A model generated the notes under the pieces. It made no database searches, was not told where the DNA came from, and saw only the letters and a program-made list of their open reading frames with translations. Position numbers and translations under genes: made by a program. A DNA stretch of 64,000 nucleotides from Candidatus Dadabacteria bacterium (GTDB taxonomy: Bacteria > Desulfobacterota_D > UBA1144 > Nemesobacterales > Nemesobacteraceae): contig JAJECI010000003.1 of assembly GCA_022822065.1 (NCBI GenBank), forward strand, positions 124,001 through 188,000, written 5' to 3'. This document shows, in pieces, positions 56,771 through 64,000 of the stretch. How positions within the stretch are numbered: position 1 is the stretch's first letter; each line of letters starts with the position of its first letter.

Positions 56771-58657
56771 ATGATAAGCTTGTCAGGCATATGTCATTCC
56801 TTCGCTGGTAAGGAACTTTTCCGAAACCTTGAGTGGGGTATAAAAAAGGGAAGAAAATACGGTCTTGTAGGTCCGAACGGCTCGGGTAAAACCACGCTGC
56901 TTGAGATCGTAATGGGACTCATGGAACCGGAAAAAGGGCAGGCCTCCGTTCCCTCCGCGCTGACCGTGGGCTATCTGCCGCAGATAATGGATCTGGGAAC
57001 GGGCGATCTTACCGTGCTCTCGGCGGCCCGCGCGGGCGACCCCGACGAAGGCGAAGACGGTTCCGAAAAACCCGTTCACGAAGCCGAGAAAATCCTGTTC
57101 GGACTGGGTTTTACGGGGGAAGAGCTCTCCCATAAGGTTTCTTCTCTCTCGGGAGGCTGGAAGATGCGGGTCGAGCTTGCGAGAATACTTCTTCTGGAAC
57201 CCCGGGTTCTTCTTCTCGATGAGCCGACCAACCATCTTGACATAAAAAGCATCGAGTGGCTTGAAGGGTACCTTGGGAACTACCGCGGAACCGTGGTTCT
57301 CGTATCTCACGACAAATATCTCCTTGACCGCATGGTTGACACGATAGCGGAGCTTGAAGGCGGGGTGATAAGGGAGTTTCGGGGCGATTATTCCTCTTAC
57401 CTTGAGAGAAAAGAGCAGATTGCCTCGGTCGCCGAGGCGACTGCCAAGAACCGGGAGAGAAAACTCCGGGCGCAGCGCCGTTTCATAGAGCGTTTCAGGT
57501 ACAAGGCTTCAAAGGCAAGACAGGTGCAGAGCAGGATAAAAATGCTTGAGAAAATGGAACCCGAAGCCTCGTCCCCGGAGACTCGCAGAACCCTTGAGTT
57601 TGATTTTCCCGCCCCCGAGCGCGCGGGACGCGTGGTTTACGAGATAAGCGATTTCTCAAAGGAGTATGAAACTCCCGGAGGCGCGAGGAATGTCGTTTTC
57701 CAAGACTGTCCCGCTCTTCGCGTGGAAAGGGGAGACAGGGTAGCCGTTACAGGGAGAAACGGCGAAGGGAAAACCACCCTCTGCAAGATGATTGCCGGTG
57801 TGGAGGGCTTCTCCGGACAAAGCCGCCTCGGCCACAACGTGACCCTGGGCTACTACGCGCAGAACCAGGACGAGATGCTTAATCCTCAGAACACGGTCTA
57901 CGAAGAGTTCATCGGAGCCTATCCTCTTTTTTCCCAGACCGAGGCAAGAACGCTTCTGGGCTCGTTTCTTTTCGGCGCTTCCGACATAACCAAGAAAGTC
58001 TCGGTTCTCTCGGGCGGCGAGAAAAGCCGCCTGTCCCTTCTCAAGATTCTGGTTTCCCGCTCCAATTTCCTGGTTCTCGACGAGCCCACAAACCACCTTG
58101 ACATGGCTTCGAGGGAAGTGCTTCGCCGCGCTCTGGAGGAATATTCCGGCACCTTTCTGCTGATAAGCCACGACAGGTATTTCATTGACAGCCTCGTGAA
58201 CAGGATATGGTACGTGGAAGGAGGAGGGGTCGAGACCTTTATAGGCAATTACTCGGAATTTCTCGAGAAAAAAGCCCGCGACTCAGGTGACCAACAGATT
58301 CTCGTCGAGGTACAAAACGACGAACCCAGGAAAAAAACCGCAAAAACCATCGAGGCGGAGCGGCGCAACCGGCTATACAGGGAACTTCAGGAAAAAGGCA
58401 TAGAGAACATGGAGAACTGGACGCTTCTTTCGAAAAAGCAGATGGAGAACGCCCTTTCGGATCTCGAGAGCAGGATCTCGGAGTGCGAGACCGAGAAAGA
58501 GGAAATGGAAAAGCTTCTTACGAATCCCGAAACGTTTCCCCAAGGCACTGATTGGGAAGAAAAAACAAGACAGTTCGGCGAACTTAAGGCAAGGCTTTCC
58601 GCTCTTTACGGCAGGTGGGATGAGGTGAGCGAGCACATGCGCAGGAATTTCAGTTGA
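56771..58657 (+). CDS. ABC-F family ATP-binding protein (Uup/EttA-like)
   Basis: Two ABC cassettes: GPNGSGKTTLLE/LSGGWKMRVELARILL and GRNGEGKTTLCK/LSGGEKSRLSLLKIL; start at MISLSGI (56771), not ORF-track 56531. Confidence 0.93.
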   Translation: MISLSGICHSFAGKELFRNLEWGIKKGRKYGLVGPNGSGKTTLLEIVMGLMEPEKGQASVPSALTVGYLPQIMDLGTGDLTVLSAARAGDPDEGEDGSEKPVHEAEKILFGLGFTGEELSHKVSSLSGGWKMRVELARILLLEPRVLLLDEPTNHLDIKSIEWLEGYLGNYRGTVVLVSHDKYLLDRMVDTIAELEGGVIREFRGDYSSYLERKEQIASVAEATAKNRERKLRAQRRFIERFRYKASKARQVQSRIKMLEKMEPEASSPETRRTLEFDFPAPERAGRVVYEISDFSKEYETPGGARNVVFQDCPALRVERGDRVAVTGRNGEGKTTLCKMIAGVEGFSGQSRLGHNVTLGYYAQNQDEMLNPQNTVYEEFIGAYPLFSQTEARTLLGSFLFGASDITKKVSVLSGGEKSRLSLLKILVSRSNFLVLDEPTNHLDMASREVLRRALEEYSGTFLLISHDRYFIDSLVNRIWYVEGGGVETFIGNYSEFLEKKARDSGDQQILVEVQNDEPRKKTAKTIEAERRNRLYRELQEKGIENMENWTLLSKKQMENALSDLESRISECETEKEEMEKLLTNPETFPQGTDWEEKTRQFGELKARLSALYGRWDEVSEHMRRNFS

Positions 58658-58735
58658 GAATAGTCCGGTTTCAGTACTGCGGGTTTTTCTTTATAATGAT
58701 GAAACCCACGATTTTCTGATTTAAGGGAACTTTGG

Positions 58736-60391
58736 ATGAACGCAGCCGTAATAGCGATAGTCGTAATAGCTCTTTACCTGGTCGGGTACAGGTATTACTC
58801 GAAGTTCATTTCCGAGAAAGTTTACGGAGTAAGAGACGGGGAGCCTACTCCTGCCCACCAGTTGCGGGACGGCGTGGACTACGTTCCTGCCGGCAGGCAC
58901 GTTCTTTTCGGCCATCATTTCGCATCCATAGCGGGTGCCGCGCCGATAATAGGGCCGGCCATAGCCGTGTTCTGGGGGTGGGTTCCGGCGATTATCTGGG
59001 TCGTGTTCGGAACAATCTTCATCGGGGCTGTTCATGATTTCGGCGCTCTGGTTATCTCCGCAAGAAACAGGGGAAGATCCGTGGGGGATCTTGCCGGTAT
59101 ATTTATAAGCCCGCGGGGAAGAACCCTTTTTCTTCTCATAGTCTGCTTTCTGGTCTTTTTCGTGATAGCAGTTTTCGCCTACGCAATCGCGGTTCTTTTC
59201 GTAAGCTTTCCCGCGAGCGTGCTTCCCGTGAACTTCCAGATACTGGTGGCGCTTGTTATCGGGTTTCTTTTCTACAGGAAGAACGTTCCCATTCTTTGGC
59301 CATCAATTATCGCGCTTACGCTCCTTTACTTCATGGTCTGGGCGGGAACAAAAGTCCCCCTGACCATCCCCGAGGTGATGGGAAGCCAGGTGGTGACATG
59401 GGTGATCATTCTCATGGTTTACTCCTTCGTGGCGTCGGTTCTTCCCGTGTGGATGCTTCTTCAGCCCAGGGACTACATAAACGGAATCCATCTTTTCGTG
59501 GGGCTCGCGATACTTATAACGGGCATAATGGTGTCTCATCCCGAAATGCAGGCCCCGGCCATCAACTTCGCCGCCGACGGGCTTCCCGTTCTTCCGTTTC
59601 TTTTCATAACCGTTGCGTGCGGAGCGGTAAGCGGATTCCATGGTCTTGTCGCGAGCGGAACCACCTCGAAGCAGCTTGACAAGATGTCGCACTCAAGATT
59701 CGTGGGTTACGGTGGCATGCTGGGGGAGGGCACTCTTGCCATGATAGCGACTCTCGCGGTCGCGGCGGGGATAGAGCGTAGCGAATGGCTTGAGCACTAT
59801 CATTCTTGGGAATCGGCATCAAGCGGCGGCATAGCGAATTTCGTCATGGGAACTTCGAGTTTTCTTACCTCAATCCACATTCCCGAGGTGCTGGGGACCA
59901 CCCTTATAAGCGTGATAGTGATAAGTTTCGCGGCAACCTCCCTTGATACAGGGGCCAGGATACAGAGGATCGTCATAGGCGAACTCGGGGAGGCCTACGG
60001 CATCAAGGCTCTTAAAAACAGGTATATCGGGGCGTTTTTCGCCATCGTGCCCCCGCTTGCGCTCGCGCTTTTCGCCCAGGTTCCCGGCAAGGGGCCCGGC
60101 TCGGGAGGATTTCTGCTCTGGCCTCTTTTCGGGGCTACGAACCAGCTGATAGCCGGAATCACGCTGCTTCTTATTACCCTTTATCTCAGAAGATCGAAAA
60201 AACCGTTTATCTACACGTTCGTGCCGATGATTTTTCTGGTGGCAATGACTACTGCCTCCATATTTTTCAACCTTAAGTATTTTCTAGATAACACGCTTCT
60301 TTTCAGCCTCTCAGCGATAATGTTCGTTCTTGCCGTCTGGCTGATTTTTGAGGCCGCAGTCGTGTCTAGAAAAATTCCTGGCGACGGGTAA
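58736..60391 (+). CDS. cstA: carbon starvation protein CstA family
   Basis: PAGRHVLFGHHFASIAGAAPIIGPAIAVFWGWVPAIIWVVFGTIFIGAVHDFGAL. Confidence 0.94.
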   Translation: MNAAVIAIVVIALYLVGYRYYSKFISEKVYGVRDGEPTPAHQLRDGVDYVPAGRHVLFGHHFASIAGAAPIIGPAIAVFWGWVPAIIWVVFGTIFIGAVHDFGALVISARNRGRSVGDLAGIFISPRGRTLFLLIVCFLVFFVIAVFAYAIAVLFVSFPASVLPVNFQILVALVIGFLFYRKNVPILWPSIIALTLLYFMVWAGTKVPLTIPEVMGSQVVTWVIILMVYSFVASVLPVWMLLQPRDYINGIHLFVGLAILITGIMVSHPEMQAPAINFAADGLPVLPFLFITVACGAVSGFHGLVASGTTSKQLDKMSHSRFVGYGGMLGEGTLAMIATLAVAAGIERSEWLEHYHSWESASSGGIANFVMGTSSFLTSIHIPEVLGTTLISVIVISFAATSLDTGARIQRIVIGELGEAYGIKALKNRYIGAFFAIVPPLALALFAQVPGKGPGSGGFLLWPLFGATNQLIAGITLLLITLYLRRSKKPFIYTFVPMIFLVAMTTASIFFNLKYFLDNTLLFSLSAIMFVLAVWLIFEAAVVSRKIPGDG

Positions 60392-60400
60392 GACGCCACG

Positions 60401-61006
60401 TTACATATCCTTTCTGTCCCGAAGCGCCTTGCCGAGCGTGAGTTCGTCTATGAACTCTATGTCTCCGCCGACGGGTATTCCGTAGGCTATTCTCGAGGTT
60501 CTGATCCCGAGGGGCTTTATAGTTCTTGAAAGGTAAACTGCGGTGGCCTCGCCTTCGACGTTCGTGCCGGTCGCGATTATTATCTCCTTTATGTCTTCGC
60601 GTTCCGCCCTGCTCACGAGTTCTTTTATACGGAGGTCTTCGGGACCCACGCCTTCAAGGGGGGAGATTACCCCGTGGAGGACGTGGTACTGTCCCCGGAA
60701 CTCCCCGCTTCTCTCAATTGCCAGCAGGTCAAGGGGCTCTTCAACGACGCAGAGAACCTGCGGGTCTCTTGAAGGGTCCGAGCAGAGCGCGCACGGATCC
60801 TTTTCCGTGAAGTTAAAGCACGTGCTGCACATGATGACGTCGGATTTTGTTCTGATTATCGCGCTTGAGAGACTGCGCGCGTAGCCTTCCGATGATCGGA
60901 ATATGTGAAATGCAAGGCGGGTCGCGTTTTTCTCGCCGATTCCCGGAAGCTTGGAAAGTTCTTCTATGAGTCTTGAGATCGGCTCGGGAAGGCCGGTTCT
61001 TTGCAT
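60401..61006 (-). CDS. recR: recombination protein RecR
   Basis: LSKLPGIGEKNATRLAFHI, CSTCFNFTEKDPCALCSDPSRD, GTNVEGEATAVYL. Confidence 0.96.
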   Translation of the reverse strand: MQRTGLPEPISRLIEELSKLPGIGEKNATRLAFHIFRSSEGYARSLSSAIIRTKSDVIMCSTCFNFTEKDPCALCSDPSRDPQVLCVVEEPLDLLAIERSGEFRGQYHVLHGVISPLEGVGPEDLRIKELVSRAEREDIKEIIIATGTNVEGEATAVYLSRTIKPLGIRTSRIAYGIPVGGDIEFIDELTLGKALRDRKDM

Positions 61007-61007
61007 C

Positions 61008-61325
61008 TCAGATAAGCCCCGGCGGAAGCCCCATGCCGGCTGTAAAACGAGAGACTTCCTCTTTCATAAGCTCCTGTCCCTTGTAAAGGGCCTCGTTTAC
61101 GGCGGCGGTTACCAGGTCCTGGAGCATCTCAATGTCGGTTTCGTTTATTATCTCCGGTTCTATTGCTATTGACGATATCTCCCCCTTGGCCTTCGCCGTA
61201 ACCGTGACCATCCCGCCCCCGGAAGAGGCTTCCACGGTCTTTTCCCCGGCCTCGTTCTGAAGGCGCTCCATCTGCTCCTTCATCTTCCCCATCTGCTTCA
61301 TGATGTTCTTCATGTTTCCGCCCAT
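61008..61325 (-). CDS. YbaB/EbfC family nucleoid-associated protein
   Basis: MGKMKEQMERLQNEAGEKTVEASSGGGMVTVTAKAKGEI. Confidence 0.93.
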   Translation of the reverse strand: MGGNMKNIMKQMGKMKEQMERLQNEAGEKTVEASSGGGMVTVTAKAKGEISSIAIEPEIINETDIEMLQDLVTAAVNEALYKGQELMKEEVSRFTAGMGLPPGLI

Positions 61326-61343
61326 TTTCATTGTTTTTCACCC

Positions 61344-63035
61344 CTAACTTAGATTTTTTCTTTTTATCACGCTGGCGTCAAACTGCCGGATTGCGTAGTT
61401 CACCAGCTCGTCTTCCGCGGGATCAGGCTTTTTTGAAGCTCTGCCGGCCCCGTTAATTCCCTCGTCGTTTACGGTATCTATATCGAGCCTTATTTTCTCA
61501 ACGCCGAGCATTTCCCTTAGTATCTCTCTTAATTTCCCTGATTTTTTAAGCTCTTTTTCATGATTTATGCCGTTTTCAAGAAATTTTACGCTCACCCGGC
61601 TTCCGTTTACTTCAAGGAGATGGGCCTGTGCAAGCTTTCTTGCTAAAAACTTGTCTTTGCCGTGCACAAAGTCGACGACCTCCTGCTTTGCGGGACCGCC
61701 GCCCGAGGTTTGTTTCCCGACGGGAGGCGCTTGTATTTCCTTTGCCTGTTTTTCGTTTTTGCCCGCGTCTTTTTCCTCAACATGTCTGCTCTCTTTCTTC
61801 TCGGGTTTGTCTTTCCGTTTCTCGGGGTCGCGCGTCGCGGCTTTTCTCTGCCCTCCCAGGGAACCCGGTGTTTTCTCCGTGCCGAAACCCTGCGGCGACA
61901 GTTTCTCAAGTTTTTTCAGAATGTCGTCTATCTTTTCGACTTTTTCGACCGTGCTCATCTTTACGAGCGCAAGTTCAAGCACGATTTCCGGGTAAAAGGA
62001 GCTGCGTATTTTCTCTCCCCCGTCGATCATTACGTTAAAAAGGAGCTCCACGGTCTCCGTGGATTCGTTCTTCACCAGTTCCGATAGCTCGTCCTTTTCA
62101 TCCGGGGACAGGTCAGAGACGAAATCCTTGCCGCAGATTTTAAGGTAGAGCAGGTTCCTGAACATGTAGATGATGTCCTGGGCCATTCTCCTCGGGCTTA
62201 TCCCCTTCGACGCGGCGTTTCGCACAAGCTCAACGCATTTCGCCGGTTCCTTGGCGAAAACGGCTCTTAGGATGCTTTTAAGCGATTCGTTATCCGGTAT
62301 GCCGAGCAGACTTATCACGTCCTTGTGGGTTATTCTGTCTTCAAAGGACACCGTCAGCTGGTCAAGCAGGCTCAGGGAATCCCTCATGCTCCCCTCCGAT
62401 TCCCTTGCAATCAGGTAAAGGGTTTCCGCATCGATTTTTATCTTCTCCGCCTTCGTTATTTTCTCGAGAGACTCCTTTATTTTCTCGACGGGTATTTTCT
62501 TGAAGTCGTATCTCTGGCAGCGGGATATGATGGTCGGGGGAACCTTGTGGGCCTCCGTGGTCGCCAGTATGAAAATTGCGTGCTCCGGGGGCTCTTCCAT
62601 TATCTTGAGAAGGGCGTTAAAGGCCGACTGGGAGAGCATGTGCACTTCATCAATTATGTAGACTTTTTTTCTCGCGGAAGCCGGGGAGTATTTCACGCTT
62701 TCTATTATCTCACGAACGTCGGCCACGCCCGTGTGCGACGCGGCGTCGATTTCCTGCACGTCAAGCGATTTTCCCTCTGATATTTCCTCGCAGATTGAGC
62801 ACTGGTCGGTTGAGCAGGGATACTTCTCTCCGTCTTTTGTATCGCAGTTTACGGCCTTGGCGACGATTCTAGCGGTGGATGTCTTGCCCGTGCCTCTCGG
62901 GCCGGCGAAAAGCAGCGCGTGGGCTATTTTTCCGGATTCGATTGAGTTTCTGAGGGTTACGGCGGGGAATTCCTGACCGACGAGGTCTTCAAAAGTCTGG
63001 GGGCGCCACTTGCGGGCGAGTACTCTGTATGCCAT
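61344..63035 (-). CDS. dnaX: DNA polymerase III subunit gamma/tau
   Basis: AYRVLARKWRPQTFEDLVGQ, FAGPRGTGKTSTARIVAKAVNC, DEVHMLSQSAFNALLKIMEEPP; start at MAYRV. Confidence 0.96.
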   Translation of the reverse strand: MAYRVLARKWRPQTFEDLVGQEFPAVTLRNSIESGKIAHALLFAGPRGTGKTSTARIVAKAVNCDTKDGEKYPCSTDQCSICEEISEGKSLDVQEIDAASHTGVADVREIIESVKYSPASARKKVYIIDEVHMLSQSAFNALLKIMEEPPEHAIFILATTEAHKVPPTIISRCQRYDFKKIPVEKIKESLEKITKAEKIKIDAETLYLIARESEGSMRDSLSLLDQLTVSFEDRITHKDVISLLGIPDNESLKSILRAVFAKEPAKCVELVRNAASKGISPRRMAQDIIYMFRNLLYLKICGKDFVSDLSPDEKDELSELVKNESTETVELLFNVMIDGGEKIRSSFYPEIVLELALVKMSTVEKVEKIDDILKKLEKLSPQGFGTEKTPGSLGGQRKAATRDPEKRKDKPEKKESRHVEEKDAGKNEKQAKEIQAPPVGKQTSGGGPAKQEVVDFVHGKDKFLARKLAQAHLLEVNGSRVSVKFLENGINHEKELKKSGKLREILREMLGVEKIRLDIDTVNDEGINGAGRASKKPDPAEDELVNYAIRQFDASVIKRKNLS

Positions 63036-63069
63036 GATGTCAAGACCAGCGACCAGGTATCCGTAACGC

Positions 63070-63143
<74 letters not shown>

Positions 63144-63300
63144 ACTGGATTGTTCTCCAAACAGGCGAACCGTTGCGGTCCGGTCTAATCAATCTACACA
63201 AAAACAGTTTTTTTAGAAATGCGAGATGGCGAAATTCGTTGAGTATCAGGGAAAAACGATACGATATGCCGGTTGGCGGAATTTCCGCCGCGACGCCTTT

Positions 63301-64000
63301 TTAACGGTCGGGGTTGTTTTTGATCTGCTTTTCAATGAGCTTCGCGCGTTTTTCTATAACGGAGCATATATCCGCGAAGATCGGGGACTTTACCACCTCT
63401 TTTTCAAGAGAGTTTCTGAGCGCAGGAGCGTTCTCAAGGCAGTTTTGGGCGGTGGTAAGAAGCAGTTCCTCGAGATTCTTTCTGGCAACCGCGGTATCGG
63501 GAACGAGTCGCCGCCAGTGGCTTGGAAATATCCTTTCCGGATCGTACTTCTTGCCGATCTTCATGGCCATTTTCCTTGCCAGTTGCGGATAAACGGCCGT
63601 GCTCAGCAGATCGTAGGACGGGGCAAGTTCGGGTTTTCTTGCCCTGTAGAGAAGTGAGAAGTTCTTTGCGTGCGCGTCCGCGTTGCCGATCAGGTAGTTG
63701 AATATCACTTTTTTCAGAAAATCGAGCTGATCCGCGGCAGGTCTCAGGCTGTGTTCTCTCAGCACCTCCATGCAACGGGATATGCCGGGTCCCCCTTCGC
63801 GTTCATATCTGCTTTCCGGGGCGATACCTAGGGCTTGGCAGAAGTCTTCCTGGTGCAGCCTTTTTGTATGACCCCCTTTGTCTGTTACGCGGTCGTAACG
63901 CTCCACGAGCAGGTAGGGCGCGTCATCTGACCATCTCGCTTCAACATCCGGAGCCTCGATTCCGACCATTCGCGCAAGACGCATGCAGAACAGTTCATTC
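63301..64000 (-). CDS. HipA-like kinase, C-terminal part (gene continues past window end)
   Basis: NELFCMRLARMVGI...YLLVERYDR, HQEDFCQALGI, FNYLIGNADAHAKNFSLLY, LAPSYDLLST. Confidence 0.9.
   Translation of the reverse strand, partial: NELFCMRLARMVGIEAPDVEARWSDDAPYLLVERYDRVTDKGGHTKRLHQEDFCQALGIAPESRYEREGGPGISRCMEVLREHSLRPAADQLDFLKKVIFNYLIGNADAHAKNFSLLYRARKPELAPSYDLLSTAVYPQLARKMAMKIGKKYDPERIFPSHWRRLVPDTAVARKNLEELLLTTAQNCLENAPALRNSLEKEVVKSPIFADICSVIEKRAKLIEKQIKNNPDR

Overview
The window is a 64 kb bacterial chromosomal segment that is mostly dense housekeeping and metabolic genes on both strands: manC-type, mtaB, mnmA, trpS, ribAB-ribH-nusB-trpD-trpC, tpx/bcp/bioD, purM, surE, rnhB, dapA, asd, rpiB, etfBA, murI, clpSA, cstA, recR-ybaB-dnaX and the SRP RNA. 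It also carries a complete Alternative Complex III operon (actABCDEF plus a 49-aa membrane ORF) and four tRNA genes: Ser-GCT, Arg-ACG, Pro-CGG and Pro-GGG. Accessory DNA clusters next to the tRNAs. (i) Downstream of tRNA-Ser are a frameshifted secreted-protein gene, an AlpA-like remnant and a DUF4143 ATPase. (ii) Downstream of tRNA-Arg is a metal (probably zinc) acquisition locus. In it a ~515-bp block (Fur/Zur-like palindrome + promoter + small Cys/His protein + hairpin + 30-aa signal peptide) is present twice, feeding two unrelated cargo genes: a ZnuA-like binding protein and a His/Asp-repeat outer-membrane protein. (iii) Between two tRNA-Pro genes are a GIY-YIG nuclease and a truncated surface-protein 5' end with a C11 homopolymer. 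A four-gene heavy-metal cassette (CopL-like / barrel-like / HMA / MerT-like) lies at 32.9-34.8 kb. The duplicated regulatory/signal-peptide module and the four-gene metal cassette are the strongest candidates for something not well described. No CRISPR array or intact transposase was seen. All family calls come from reading the sequence and recalled motifs, with no database search.
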